A DNA stretch of 64,000 nucleotides from positions 6,882,001 through 6,946,000 of the forward strand of contig NC_092672.1 in assembly GCF_964355755.1 (NCBI RefSeq), in the 5' to 3' direction. This document shows positions 12,950 through 26,309 of this stretch, piece by piece (position 1 is the stretch's first letter; each line of letters starts with the position of its first letter). The DNA is from Antedon mediterranea (taxonomy: Eukaryota > Echinodermata > Crinoidea > Comatulida > Antedonidae). Both the position numbers and the translations under genes were made by a program. The notes under the pieces are model-generated. The model made no database searches, was not told the origin of the DNA, and saw only the letters and a program-made list of their open reading frames with translations.

Positions 12950-13170
12950 CTATATATATTTATTGATGTACATATTATATTGCTTGAGTGTTTGCATGTC
13001 GAAATCAAATGTTGATATATAAAGTTGCGGTACACCAGTACGTATATTAGTTCTGAACAGAAGTGTTGAGTTTCTCGACGTTTCTATCAGTATGCTTAGA
13101 TCGTCCTCAGTAGAAGATGAGTTTTTTCTCACTGATGAGGACGATCAAAGCATATTGATCAAAACGCCAA
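12950..13170. mobile_element. Palindrome made of two inverted Penelope-like 3' tails
   Basis: Two ~45-bp arms face each other around 13115: gttgagtttctcgacgtttc (from about 13066) on the left, and the complementary ...aacgccaagtaactcaac (ending about 13180) on the right. Each arm, read toward the outside, has a CTGANGA motif, a small inverted repeat and an AAAC(G) box, the layout of PLE tails with hammerhead-like motifs. The left arm on the minus strand reads CTGAGGA...GAAACG. Part of the outer sequence (cagaactaatatacgt, then gtgtaccgcaa) recurs at about 6040. I read it as a decayed PLE terminal junction. Confidence 0.4.
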
Positions 13171-13983
13171 GTAACTCAACAGATCTACATATGATTTCAA
13201 TTTGTATGTAATGTAAATGTATGAATACAGTTTATTTGTCAAACTATTTATGTAACAATAATTTTTTTAAATATGCAAATAAAGGTGAGTGAACCTCACA
13301 AAAAGCTAGGTTTTGTACAATGAGTTTCGGTCACCTAGTATTAATAATTTTAATAATAATATCAGTTCAAAAATGGTAACAATCTGTCATCTGTACAGAC
13401 GTTCTACTTAATATGACGCCCTCATTAGGATGTCTTATTACTATATGCTCGATTTTGATTGGACAATACAGTATAATATAGCAACTGTTTAACTTTCACC
13501 TTGTTGCAGTGATTACTCATGATACATTTCGCAATATTCTTTTTGTTGGCTGTTACTGATTGCAATTATCATGATTTAATATTTGTTATTTAATAACTAG
13601 GAATGGTGTTATCATTATCAATTTAACATTCACCAGTTGTTAATGGTACCGGTACAAAACTGAACAATGGTAACATTATAATTGACCCACATGACATCTT
13701 TAGAACAATTTCTACAAAATCAACACTTGATTAAATTATTGATTGATTAAATATTGCTTGCCTCATTTAACATTGATACTAGAGGGTACTTGACTCAACA
13801 TTTGATGTAAGCATACACATATTTTAGTTCTTTTTTTATTTGTTGTTTAAGTTCACTCGGCTAATTCTTTTTTAGCCCCAGTAAGATAGATTAAATATTT
13901 ACTATCATTAAAAAAGCACAACTCAGACATAATGCTTATCATACTCATGTGATCACATTTCTGTGAAGATATTACCTGAACTA

Positions 13984-14112
13984 AATCTCTATCTTGCACT
14001 ATCAAACTAGTTTGACCAAAAAAGTGTGAAGTGCACAAAGATGGCAGTGATATGAAATCATCAAGTCCATATATGGACACATCACATAAAGTTTGATAGT
14101 GTAGACAGAACT
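13984..14112. mobile_element. Palindromic MITE family 3, copy 2
   Basis: Diverged copy: ctctatcttgcactatcaaac at the left and agtttgatagtgtagacaga at the right, with tccatatatggacacatca inside. The family core and terminal repeats are recognisable despite substitutions. Confidence 0.65.
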
Positions 14113-14227
14113 ATGTATGTACAAAGGTATTACTATAGTATTTGGAAAATATTTTAAGTTATGATATTGTGTAATATTTTTTTCTTTATATATACAGTAG
14201 GCTATATTACTGAATTGTAATATACAC

Positions 14228-14356
14228 CGCACCGCAAACACAGTAATTTGACCACCAATAACGACGCGACGGATTATCCGAACTGTCGCTTGTGATTGGT
14301 CAACTCATGTGTTCACAGTTGCGCTTACGTTCTTGCGTTGCCTAAAAGTAAGAACC
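14228..14356. mobile_element. Palindromic MITE family 1, degraded copy
   Basis: Contains cgcttgtgattggtcaac and gcgcttacgttcttgcgttg, the right-arm motifs of family 1. The left arm (cgcaccgcaaacacagtaa) is heavily changed. It sits just 3' of gene A. Confidence 0.55.
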
Positions 14357-14689
14357 AACGACGTCAATCGTGACGTCTTTATAAATAATAATTATATAAA
14401 TAGTTTGGAACATTTGCTGAAACATCCATGAGGGATCACCCGTTTCTGTACTGTATCTAGATTTCCCCAGTATCATAGGAATATTTGGTAATACAACCCT
14501 TAACCTATCTTACTGTACATGGTACAGGCACCACATGTGATGCAAATGAGATGCTGCTAAGATACGGGACAATATTGTAGTATATTGTATGTATACAGCA
14601 CTGAGAAGAATTGAGTAGTGGGGTTCGAACCGGCGATCTGTCGTTTGCCAGGTCGAATACCATTATTATATAAACCGCATAGGCAATTA

Positions 14690-17600
14690 TTATATGTGTT
14701 CATGTGTCGTGATTAAGACTATCACTGTAATAGACGCTGTCAGTGCAATGAGCAATGTCAAAAATAAAAGCAATCTGTCTATTAACACCGCAACCTCTCG
14801 CCATTCGTTTACTATTTTCTCCTTAACCTTTCCCGTTTCCCTTTCTTTATTCATTGATCGTAGTTCTTCATATATCTTTGATAATTCTTTGGCGCCATTT
14901 TGTTTTGCTTTTGTAAAACGAATGTTATCACTCTCGCTGCTGTGAATTTCTTTTTCGGTCAATTCGTGCTCATGCGGTGATTGGTTCATGACGTAGAATC
15001 CACCTTCTCCGTGCCTAGTTCTCGATTGGTGGGTGAGAACACCCTTGAAATAACTAGTTTTTTGGTGGTTCCGTCCAATAGTTCTGCCTATTCGTCCGAG
15101 TAGTAACGTACGTAGCCATAATGGTACCCGGTGTGTCTGCCCTCTATTGTAGATGTTCATCACGAAGGCTGTTGCTACTACACTAAAACAGCTCATACAC
15201 ATAAGAGTTGTAAAATAAGACTCTAAAACACAAAAGAAGAGAAATGAATTATGAAATGATAATTAAATATATTATGTATATACTTTGGCACGACGGGACT
15301 AATGAAGGACAGTATATGATCACAATCGGTAATAAAATTCGGTTTACGTCATAAATTGTTCATTTCATTTCATTTCTTTATTCTTTCTTAATCCACATAT
15401 AGTTGATAACTCAATAAAGCTACCATAACTATTTTGGCGGCGATGGCGCCCCATGGATAAAATACATGATACGGGAATTTGGAAAGCATACGATATACGA
15501 GAACTAGAAACTAATAGTATATGTAATCCCAATCCATAGAACTGACTAAAAGCCTTTTGGGCACATGTCTGTTTATAATCGAACAGTGCATTATAGTGTG
15601 GTAGTATTGAATGTCAATTTAGCCATCAATGTAACTGTAGTAGTTTATACAAATACTATACAGGGAGTATACGTTTAAATACAATACTGTACAATTTCAA
15701 TATTAAAATTAGTGAATATCATTTGAGAGATATGTAACTGTAATTATAGATCGACCTTTAGAGTCGGTGATCAGTAAATCAAATTTTTTTCAGATTTGTA
15801 GAGACATCTATAATATAAAACAAAATCGATTTTTTTTGTAAACTATCAAATTACAGTAGAAGATGAGTTTTTAGTGAAATGAATACATTAACTTGTAATT
15901 ATTCCAATATTAAACTTACGTATTATTGGTGTACTATCGGCTGATGGGGGCAATGTTTGAGCAATTAATTGTTGAAAAAGTAAGATTGCAAGCAGGGTGG
16001 TAACACCAAATGAGGTTTTCTCTCCACTTTCAGGGGGAAGAAGAAACACAAACATAGTTAGGAAAGACAGCAGACAACACGGGAGTAGAATGATCTCAAC
16101 AAAGAATCGTTCCCGGCGTCTTAGCACGATGTCGTATTTCACAATGGCGTATGTTTCAGGACAGCAGTTATATTTACGTTCTTCCCTCTCACTTTTGACA
16201 CCAACCAGGTTCCATACTCCATTCTCGTGATACTCAGTTTGAATAGCTCCAGGTGATGTGTCCGGGTGAATATCCTCCTGTCCCATATGGTACACCCACG
16301 TTCCGAACTGTAATTTACAGTGCTGCACATCAAGCGGGAAAAAGCGTACGTTGATCTTGCAAAACGTGTGGAATATTGTCGGAGATGAGTAGTAGACGGT
16401 GCCATCATAGGATACAACAAGGTCCAGTAAATATCTGATACGTTGGAATTCTTCATCAATGCTGAAAATATATAATTTAAAAAAAATAAGAATCAGATCT
16501 CTTTATTTGGCCCGTCAGCACCACATCTACCCAACAAGGTTATAGATCAAGTTCACATAATTCTTTTAGACATAATGATGATTACTCGTTTTTCTTTGAA
16601 TTTGCATCTTAAATCCATTGTAAGCTCAATTGAAATATTTACCATTTATTATAATATGTTTATTATATCTACCGTCTACTTAAGTGAGACTTAAGCATCG
16701 CTTATGCTATTATATACCGTACTGATTCCAATATTTCTATTCAAGACACACTACATATTTTCGTTTTCTCAAGCATATTAAAATAGTAAAACTGGCCAAA
16801 TTAATTATAGAGACACACCCATTGCATTTACGATAGGTAAAGCAACCGTGTTTCTTACTTGTTGTAAAGTGTGACGTCAGGATGCCATACGTCATCAACT
16901 CCAATGACAATACTCGTTAGGTTTTTAAATTCCTCTGGCTTCCAAGTAAGGTGTTCATCCGTCCATGTCTAAAATTCATAATTATATGTATACTATATAT
17001 TGCAAAATTTCTCTAATTTCACTTCACTGATTACAATATTCCATTTAAGCAAACAAAACGATAATCCCATAATGGGTCACCAGGGCATATCTGTATACTC
17101 TAAGCATGTTTAAAATATTACAGTACTTCGATGGCTTCATAGTGTATCATAGTCTAATTATAATGTCTTCTTTCTTAATGAATTATTTGTTTGTTTGTAA
17201 AGAGTACCGTTTATTCTGCATATAAATGAGCTCCCATGCAGAGAGTTACCAGTTCTTTTCCACCTTTATTTCCCTGTGTTTAGACGCGACTCCCTAGCTC
17301 ACTATGTCGGTCGGTTGGTCGGTCGGTAAACACTAACTTAAATTTGCAATTTTTGGTGCACGCGACTGGACCAGTCATGTATATGGCCTTGTTTTTCATT
17401 GTTAAAAAATTGGTGCCTGTGTGGTGCAACGTTTATACCTCCGTGGACAAAATATGAACGCCGTCTTTTTTAATGGTCTACATTGATTAATTTAAGTTTA
17501 CAGGGGTGTGTTATAAGCCATGAATGCAAAACAAAAAACATTCGTTCAATTAAATATTACACACATATTGCCTGCTATACAATTTCACAATAATAGCTGG

Positions 17601-20600
17601 CTACATTGAATTCTTAACATTCTGTATTCATAATCCACCAATACATCAAATTTACTGGAAAGCATTAGACGAATTAGGAAAATGCGTAGGCCTAGGATTT
17701 TAACATATTTAAAAATTGAAATCAGTTTTCAGTTATCTTTATATTTTATTGTAACAAAAAGGTTGAAAGCGGTATGGGTCTTGTGGCTTTTAGACTTTAC
17801 AGTACCTCAAAATGATCTTATATAATTCCTTATTTTAACGATACAATTTCTTCCAATTTATTTTTTAACAAAACAAAACGGCGTTTAGAAAATTGAACAC
17901 ATTTAATCGATTTTTTCACTTTCAAGAAATTGTTCCTTTCTACTTTCTACACTAATAGCACAGGCGCAAGCCACTCGATTTTCGGTGATGTATCCCCACA
18001 TGCGTCGTATGTGAAGCATTTCAAGGCAGTATCAAATAATTCGTTTAGGAACCACCGACCTACATATTTGAATGCATTCCTGCCGACAATGACTTTATTT
18101 ATTCGCAAGTATTTAAAATTTAGTTATTTTAAAAAACACTGGAAGTATTACAAATTATGATAATCATTTTGTCCCATTTTAAGTTAATGGTTAGCTTACA
18201 TGTACAATGTAAGTCTAAGCATCGACCTACATGCGACTGTATTCCTGTTGCCAAAACATCCAATTTACTATTTATTCGCAACTTACTCTTATACATGTTA
18301 ATTGTATAAAAGTATTATGAAATTCCATGTGTTTAATGAAATAATATTAAAAATCATGGTTATCATTTTGTCTCATTTTGGTTAGCGTAGCCTACTTTAG
18401 AATAGGAAAAAGGCAATGACTCATGCAGTATTAAAAATGTTTATTAGTAGGCTATAGAATGAAATAATGTCGTATCGGGAAAATGCCATCGTAAAACGTT
18501 ATGCTGAACTATACATAAACGGCACGTTGTATTGGAATAATAAATATGATTAAGATATTGAAATATCAGAGACCGATTCATGGGCTATGAAGTAGTACGG
18601 AGTAAAACTCGGACACCGATTCGGAGCTCAAAACAAGGCCATACACACGGCTGCAGTCGTGTGCACACATTTGAGTTATTGTTTACCGACCTACCGGCCG
18701 ACCAACTGACCAACCGACCACCATAGTGAGCCGTAGAGTCGCGTTTTGCACGCGACTAAAAACCTTATAGTAAGGGTGTCCTCTAAATAGGAATAAGATG
18801 TTAGCATAAAGGGGAAGGGTTCGCATAATATTCCTCATTTTAAATTTTAATCATAAGCGTTGACAGACTTTTCAGATCATTAGTTGGCTAGTGTTAAATC
18901 ATCATTCGATTAACTGAATAGGGATATTCCATAGATGATTGCTGTTATAATAATAATATTTATCATTTTTCATGTACCATTCTTAATCTTAGTGGTAGTA
19001 TTGGAGTTTCGGTTCATCCGTGTGACATACATGCCTATTATGTTTATATAATTATGCTTTTTAACCTATAGGTTGTAGGACAGTCGTCAATAACGTTAAC
19101 GCCTGTGGATATAGGAACGTCATACCGAATCACAGAATGGATAAATCAGCGTTATTATATGAAATTAATTTCAAAATAATCCTGAAATTCCCCAAGGGAA
19201 CTTTAACTAGATCACGTCGCTATTATTCAGGGTTGACTTCTAGGGTAAGTCAATAATAATAACACACAAGTGTGGAAGCTAAGGTCGATAATCATTTACA
19301 ATCACCATCTATGTACATTTCTTAATTACTTGCTGTAAATTAGTGACGCTCTAACCGTTAGATGATTAGTATGAATTTTCAATATTAATCGAATCACATG
19401 TATATCTATTTCAAATTTAACACATTCCCTTTTTTATGTTTTCTAATTCAAGCTTGGGTTCAACCAAGGCAGTTGTTAGATTGCCTTGGTTTAAAATACT
19501 AAAACGTCATTCTTGCGTCAGAAAAACAATCTTACTTGTTTTTGTTTTTATTTTGATTTATATTATTCAAGCAAAATAAAATATGATAAGAACATACACC
19601 TGAACCAATACTTCAAAAAAGATAGCATTAACTTATTATAATTATTTTAACAATAATAATGCTTCTTTTATTCAAAAATTATTTTAAAATTCAGTAAGGA
19701 TACAATACCATTAATCTCAATTACTTTTATTGGATTAAATGATGATTAGCCAACACCATGAACTGACTAAAAAAAAAAATTAAAATTACTTTTTAACGAA
19801 GCCATAACAGTGTTATTGGTTTGGTTTGTATTGCTTACTTCATATTGTTGGTCCTTTGAGAATCAATGCGGACCTTAATTTACAGATTATGCATAAGTTA
19901 TGTGAATCAGAAAAGAAGAGCACCTTTCATTCCCCGTACAAGTCTTTCAACGGGCGGGCATATCAGAGTTCTTTTGTATTTATAAGAGGAAAATTGACTC
20001 TAAAAAATTGCTATATGATAACTGCCCCCATGAGCGACCAAAATGCTGATGCATTAAAACACATGTGTGTGATTTAGAATTTGACCGTTATTACATTAAG
20101 TGTTATGCATTTAAACATAAGAAATAGAGAAATCCTAAACCGACCAGCAATATACTATTTACGCATGCATCGTATCGAATACATGTAAAGTTCACAATCA
20201 GGGCCGTAGCATGAGGCAGACGACGCACTTGCTTCGTCTGAAATTTTCAATTTTCACCACCCACCCCAATTTCCCAGCACAGATCGTCATATTATATATT
20301 GATAATATTTAAAGCATCTTTGCCTCGTCTGATTTTACCCTCTCGCGTACGGTCTTGCCACAATTGTATATTCATGTGGATGCATATTAACTTCTGCATG
20401 GTAAAAGTGAAGATTACAACATTATAATTCATGATATGTCATCACAACCCTAACCATTTATTGTGTGCCATCACGTAACTACAGTACCTACTTGATAGGC
20501 TGGCATAGTAATATTTAACTGGATTGGATTTCATTTTAATTTTCAATATTTCTTCCAATAATAGTTAAAACAACAATACAGTCAATATTTTTATAATATA

Positions 20601-23600
20601 CTATATTAGGCCTATATTAGTTTAATTACTTAATTGTTGTTGTTTGTATTACATTACTACAGTACACGGCTGCGGTGAGTCATTTTTAATTGGTATACTA
20701 CCTTTAAAAGTACACGTGTACATGCACATTAGCCGGTTATAGATGACTGCATTTTAGTGAGTTACTATAATTTGAAAAAGGTATATATAGATTTCAGCAA
20801 AAAACTTTGCTTACGGTAAATACCCAAGAGACGTGAAGAGACTGAAATTGATATTACATTAGGCCATCAACCAAGATAATATGAATATACGGTAACAGTG
20901 TGTTTTCTTTAAATTAAACAAACTCATTTATAATTACATTACTAATGAAGAAGTACTCGTATAAACGTGATTAATACACTACTACACAGAATAATACAAA
21001 AGAAATCGCTACAACATGATCTAATTAAATGGGTTGGTTTGTGTTGAGTGACATAGTATAAATCAAACACAACGTCTTGGCGGTTTTAAGTGCACCGTGT
21101 GAACAGAGGATGTAATATTATTATTATTATAATGATGTGATTTTGTATCATGTACGACTAAGGAATAGCCTATTAGTACATGATTGTAAATAGACAGGTC
21201 TGTCAATCACGTACTGTGTGGACAGATATTAAGTAATAATGTGAATATTGGATATAGACAGGTTTGTCAATCGCGTACTGTGTGGACAGATATTAAGTAA
21301 TAACGTAAATATTGGATATAGACAGGTCTGTCAATCGCGTACTGTGTGGACAGATATTAAGTAATAACGTAAATATTGGATATAGACAGGTTTGTCAATC
21401 GCGTACTGTGTGGACAGATATTAAGTAATAACGTAAATATTGGATTTAGAAAGGTCTGTCAATCGCGTTTACTGTATGAACAGAAATTTGATATTAATAT
21501 GATAATGATGTGCATAATGTCAGTCGCGTTAGTACTGTAAAGTTCAGTTTAAACCAGAGCAAACTATACACTTTGTCCTGCTTTATGTAGACCTATGAAA
21601 CAATGTTTCACTTGATGTCAATACATCACTCTTATTTTGGAACTATGCTGTAATTTCGTGCAGCACTCGAGGCAAACGACATGCAGTTTATTATAATAAT
21701 TGTAGCTAGATTTAGATGAAATCAATCAGAGGAAAATGTCTTACCAATCTGAACCATGAGTTTATTACAAGTTTCTGAATCCGTTCATTCTGTAAAAGAC
21801 AAATGGTATTAAAAGTTAAACTGTTACTAGCCTTTTTTTCTATTATAAATTATAATTTTCATTGTGCGATTACGTTTAATACATTTGTTAATCATTTTGA
21901 TTATGCAGACAATTATGAAGATAAAGATGCAGATGAAGTTGTAGGCTGCATAAGTCTTGCTCTGTCTACACTATAAAACTAGTTTGACAAAAAAAATGTA
22001 ATGTGTCTATGGTAGTGATATGACACAATCATTTCCATATATGGGCACATAATATTTTTTGTCACATAAAGTTTGATAGTGTAGACAGAGCTTTATATGA
22101 AAATAAATATCACAATGTATATACTGTGATGAAGACCTCTTATTTTAAAAACTATTCTGGACAATAGGCCTACTCACAACATTAAGATACATTCATATTA
22201 TTCTATTTTAATTCTATGTCTGGGCAAAAACAAAATCTTTACAAGAAACAATGGTTATAAATCAAGGTTGTACATTACAGTATGAATATATAAAAAATGT
22301 AATTTATATTTTACACGAGGCAGTTTAAGTCGACTATGCAATATTTTAATCTGTTTAAAACCATTACGCTTACATTAATGATACAGACAATACATTGTGT
22401 AATAATAACATTAATGTTATGTATTGAATAACATTAATTACAGTTGATACATTATATTGATAACATTATGGGTAGGCTTAGTGCTCAGATTTATTTCTAG
22501 TTTAAATCATTACCGATACCTCATGGTGTAAAACAGAAGCCATGTGCAAACATGTTAGTCATTTAAAGTAACTGATTAAATTAAAACAATAACCGACAAT
22601 TATATGTATATAGTGATGAAGACATTGATGATAATCTATAATAATGTGGAAAGATGATATGATGGTAATGGATGTAATAAAAATCGTATTGAGAATGCTG
22701 AATGAGAATAAATATCGTAATGATATAAGTTAAATAAAAAAGAGGATAAATTGATGAAAATTATGATAATTAAATGATGGGAATGAGGATGTAACAAAAG
22801 TATTTTTAAGAATGATGAATGAGAATAAATATCGTAATGATATAAGTTTAATAAAAAATAAGATTATACTGATGAAAATGAAGATAATAAGATGATGGCA
22901 ATGAGGATGTATTTGCGGTGAAGTTTATTGGATGGTTATTGCAATGATGATGATGATGCTGATGACAGTAATTGTGATAATGATGAATATGACGTTGTTC
23001 ATTGCAATGATGAAAGAGATGAATAAATATCGTAATGATATAAGTTAAATAAAAAAGAAGATAAATTGAATTTGATGATAATGATAATAAAATGACGGGA
23101 ATGGGGATGTATTTGCGGAACATCAACTTGATGAATGGTGAAGTTTATTAGATGGTTATTGCAATGATGATGGTGATGATGATGACAGTAATTGTGATAA
23201 TGATGAAGATGCCGTTGTTCACTACAATAATGAAAGAGATAAATTAATTATGATGTAGCACCAATTTTTGGCATTTTTTTTAGTCCACCAGTCGGCGTTT
23301 CAATTTTTGTCCGTTATACGGAGTTTATGAGATCAAGATTATACGTATGAAACGCCACATGTGCCATTTATTTTTTTACCAATATTAATTCGAAACAACT
23401 CAGTGTGGAACATAAACTAATTACGATGCTGATAATGATGTTACGTACGAGTTCAATTACTTGCGATAGTATCAATCTCAACGTTACGTTGACAGAATGC
23501 TGATGATTGAGCACTGGTCGTACTGTTGTCCTAGGGTAGTTTGACAGCAGTTTGTCAACCAGTGACGATTCAATATGTTCATCATGGTTTGCTAAAACTG

Positions 23601-25961
23601 CACAAAACACACATGTTAGTGCTAAACAAAAAAAAAAGAAAAAGAAAGACAATTTTATAATCTGAATTATTTTTTTTTATATAATATTTGTGAGTGGTTG
23701 TTGAATTGTTAGGCAAGTCTTTCAATATCTGGCTAAAAAAGTTAAAGAGATTTCTAGAATAAAACAAACCCTTAGTAGTATTTTTATATAAAATAATTGG
23801 TCGTATATAGTGTTTCGCCTACAATCGTTGACAAAGATTCTTGGTTATATTTTGAACTAAATTGATGTATTAAAGTGTCTTGTTATAAATTGATAGGCAG
23901 TAAGCCTAAAACATACAATAGAACTGCAAGTAAACAACATTACAAATGAATTATTACAAATGAATTAGTACAAGTGGATTATTTACTGATACTGAATACT
24001 GAATACTGAAATGCTTTATTTGTCCATCATCATCATAAAATAACAACAGAAATTCTTCTTGAAGATTGACAATTATTAGTACAATAATAAATAGATATAC
24101 AATATAATATATTATGTACACACACATAATTGCACAAAAAAAAAAATATTGTAGAGGTCCCCATTTCAACTGTCCTATCACAGGTAGGTCTAGCCACTAC
24201 CCTGGGAAGATTTCAACATTAAAAATAGATAATAAGAGGTGAAGTATAGTCCAGGTAAGATAATAATAAACTTAAATATTTATTTCCTTCAAGATTAAAC
24301 CTTACAACAAACAATATCTGAAAAAGAAAATACTTGAAACAGTCACTTAAATGACTAATTACATAGCAAGCCTTTCAACACACAACTTTATGGAAATAAA
24401 ACAAAATTGTTAAAGTTTAACAAGCCAAATGACAAGATAATCAGAACATTTTATAGTTGTAAAGTGTTACACGAGCCTATATACTTGTCATTAAATAAAT
24501 ATTATATTATGATATACAGTAAGTGTATTTGTTTTCTCACAATATATTCATTTTCGGAGTACGTGGTATATTTCAAAATTTAAAACTTGCAAAAGAAAAG
24601 ATTATCAGAAAATTCTACATTCTATAGTTGTCAGGTGTTATAAATAGCCTACTTGTCATTAAATAAATATTATATTGTGATATGAGTGCATTTGTTTTCT
24701 CACAATATATTCATTTTTGGAGTACGGGGTATTTTTCAAAATTTTAAACTGGCGATTGGTCTCATCATTTAACAATATATGTAGACATTACAGGAAAAAA
24801 GAACACACGGCAAAGGAAGTAACAACATTTTGCATTAACTTAATTTAATAATTTATTTTCTATAATTAGATAAATTTCAAAGTTATAAATTACACAGCTG
24901 AGCAATAAAATATACCGTAAAGTGTCGTTTACAAACAAATTTTCTGTTATATAGAATATGGCAGTGATTATAGTATGTGAAGGAGTGGTAATAAAATAGG
25001 CCTAATATTAGTGCTTGTAGTGGTAGCCTACGCATGTTACTGAAATATATGATCGTGTTTTTATGCTCATTATGAATTCGAGTGTCAAATAACTTAAGAA
25101 CAATAAAATTGTATCAATACCGTAAACGTAAACCAACATTGTAATTTTTGTTTTTAATAGACAGTAAATTAAGCGACTGATGAGGTATTAAGAGGAACTG
25201 TATTATATTTATATAATGTAATTTTAATGAACTGCAATGCAACATGATCTAGCAGATAATACAATACACAAATGTTTTAGCATTAGAGATGAGTAGAAGA
25301 TAAACAGTCAATCGAAAGATAAGATCATTCTACTGTTGTCAAGTGTTACTGTACAAATAGCATACATGTAATTTGACGTTACTAAATAAACATTGATATG
25401 CCACTTGTTCCTTTGCAGAATATCCAATCGAATTGGACCATCATATTAATGGCATGGCTGCACAGTTTATATTTACCAAAAAAGATATAAATAATTAGTG
25501 ACGATACAAATTTTGTCTTGTTTATACGGACGGAATCTTGTTATAATCACAGATGTTAATGACTGAAATTTGAAATTTCACACTGTATCACGGATATTGA
25601 GAATAATAATTATTGGAATATAGGCCTACCATCAATTTAGAATTTACTTAAGACTTAATTACAGTACAATGTTATTAATCATATACACATGAAATTATTG
25701 ACAGTTCGAGACTTTTAAATTTGGTTGACGTTTACCTCTTTAAATATCATTGTAGAGATGAGAAACAACTCAGGTAAAAATGCCATTCATTGGTTTGTAC
25801 ACTATTATTTATTCACCTATAATACCAATTGTATTTAAGGAAGTATGGCTCATTGTACGGTATACAAACAGTTATATTTTATGAAGCAATTATAAAAAAT
25901 ATAACTTACCTGAGTTAAATAAAACGAATATGATTACAACGACAGTAATCCATCTATGCAT
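14690..25961 (-). CDS. Gene A: alpha-type nicotinic acetylcholine receptor subunit, 6 exons, 476 aa
   Basis: Exons, right to left: 25910-25961 (signal peptide MHRWITVVVIIFVLFNS), 23449-23597 (149 bp), 21745-21789 (45 bp, NERIQKLVINSWFRL), 16859-16968 (110 bp), 15920-16461 (542 bp), 14690-15222 (533 bp, includes stop). All junctions are GT/AG and in phase. The extracellular domain has loop A WHPDVTLYN, Cys loop CKINVRFFPLDVQHC (13 residues between Cys) and loop B GTWVYHM. Loop C has YNCCPETY: the vicinal cysteines define an alpha subunit able to form the principal acetylcholine face. Then come M1 with its conserved Pro (ILLPCCLLSF), M2 beginning GEKTSFGVTTLLAILLF (-1' Glu, 9' Leu, cation-selective type), M3, a long cytoplasmic loop with an amphipathic MA helix, and M4 ending HEHI. 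It should act at the plasma membrane in a pentamer. An alternative start in the pyrimidine tract at 23652 (MSFFFFFF...) is rejected because exon 1 joins perfectly in phase. Confidence 0.92.
15362..15425 (-). mobile_element. Short LINE-like 3' tail
   Basis: On the minus strand the segment ends in ...aaagaataaagaaatgaaatgaaatgaa, resembling the short-tandem 3' termini of CR1/L2-like LINEs seen elsewhere in the window. It lies in the last intron of gene A and is too short to classify. Confidence 0.3.
17279..18762. mobile_element. 1.48-kb DNA element with ~110-bp terminal inverted repeats
   Basis: The left end runs tagacgcgactccctagctc, then cggtcggttggtcggtcgg, then taaaca, then ggccttgtttt near 17390. 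The right end mirrors it: aaaacaaggccat near 18632, tgtttaccgacctaccggcc, gaccaaccgacc and gtcgcg...cgcgacta near 18750. There is no transposase ORF. It lies in intron 3 of gene A. Confidence 0.75.
18763..21190. other. Gene A intron 3 sequence, nothing further supportable
   Basis: No recognisable exon or structured repeat. The opening at 19826-20077 (plus) has no similarity or splice support. Confidence 0.4.
21191..21480. repeat. 64-bp tandem repeat, about 4.5 copies
   Basis: Units start at 21191, 21255, 21319, 21383 and about 21445. Each begins tagacaggtctgtcaatcgc, continues gtactgtgtggacagatatt, and ends ...gtaaatattggata. The last unit is truncated and diverged. It lies in gene A intron 3, close to exon 3. 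Confidence 0.9.
21959..22092. mobile_element. Palindromic MITE family 3, copy 3
   Basis: A 134-bp element: GCTCTGTCTACACTATAAAAC at the left and gtttgatagtgtagacagagc at the right. The core is tccatatatgggcacata. It lies in intron 2 of gene A. Confidence 0.75.
22640..23250. repeat. Irregular tandem duplication, GAT-rich
   Basis: The phrase gagaataaatatcgtaatga, followed by tataagtt(t)aataaaaa, recurs near 22705, 22820 and 23025. A longer block containing ggttattgcaatgatgatg and cgttgttcactacaat recurs near 22930 and 23155. Copies differ by substitutions and indels. It lies in intron 2 of gene A. The His-rich opening at 22848-23126 is its translation. Confidence 0.7.
23985..24215 (-). mobile_element. 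LINE 3' tail relic
   Basis: Ends on the minus strand with ...ggacaaataaagcatttcag and repeated tattcagtatcag, a short-tandem LINE-type 3' terminus. The 'agaggtccccatttcaactg' and 'actaccctgggaagatt' parts look like untranslated LINE tail. No RT motifs. It lies in intron 1 of gene A. Confidence 0.4.
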
Positions 25962-26150
25962 ACTTATTCCAGTTATACTAGTTTGCTGTAGCTTGAACAA
26001 CGAGACAATTAGAGTTAGATGTAAAGCTATATTCACACTTGTGCTGTATCACCGAACGGAAGAAGGCGCCGTTCAATTCTATTATGCGTTTTCATTATTT
26101 AACAACATAAGCATCACCAAGTGTGAATGTAGCTTAAGAGGTATCAGCTC

Positions 26151-26309
26151 TAAATCTTGGTTCCCACTAGCGACGCAACGCAATGACGTAACGCAACGTA
26201 AGTGATTTGACTAATCACAAGCGATGGATTATTTCGAAAATTGCTTGTTATTAGTCAGCCTGCGTTGCGCGTACGTCCTTTCGTTGCGTCCTAGTGGAAA
26301 CCACGCTTG
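26151..26309. mobile_element. Palindromic MITE family 1, best-preserved copy
   Basis: Left arm cttggttcccactagcgacg, right arm gcgtcctagtggaaaccacg. The inner inverted boxes ttgactaatcacaagcgatgg and ttgcttgttattagtcagc face each other. It lies about 190 bp upstream of gene A's start codon, so it may overlap the promoter region. Confidence 0.85.

Noticed and set aside
12950-13132. Opening ending STFDFDMQTLKQ, superficially like a Cys-loop 'FPFDMQ' motif
   Set aside because: No cysteines at the required positions, no splice sites, and part of the sequence recurs at 6.04 kb in a retroelement-tail context.
22848-23126. His-rich 92-codon opening
   Set aside because: Translation of the GAT-rich tandem duplication in gene A intron 2.
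23449-23652. MSFFFFFFCLALTCVFCAVLA as the signal peptide of gene A
   Set aside because: The F-run is the pyrimidine tract of the acceptor. Exon 1 at 25910-25961 has an in-phase GTAAGT donor and the same layout as genes Z, B and C.
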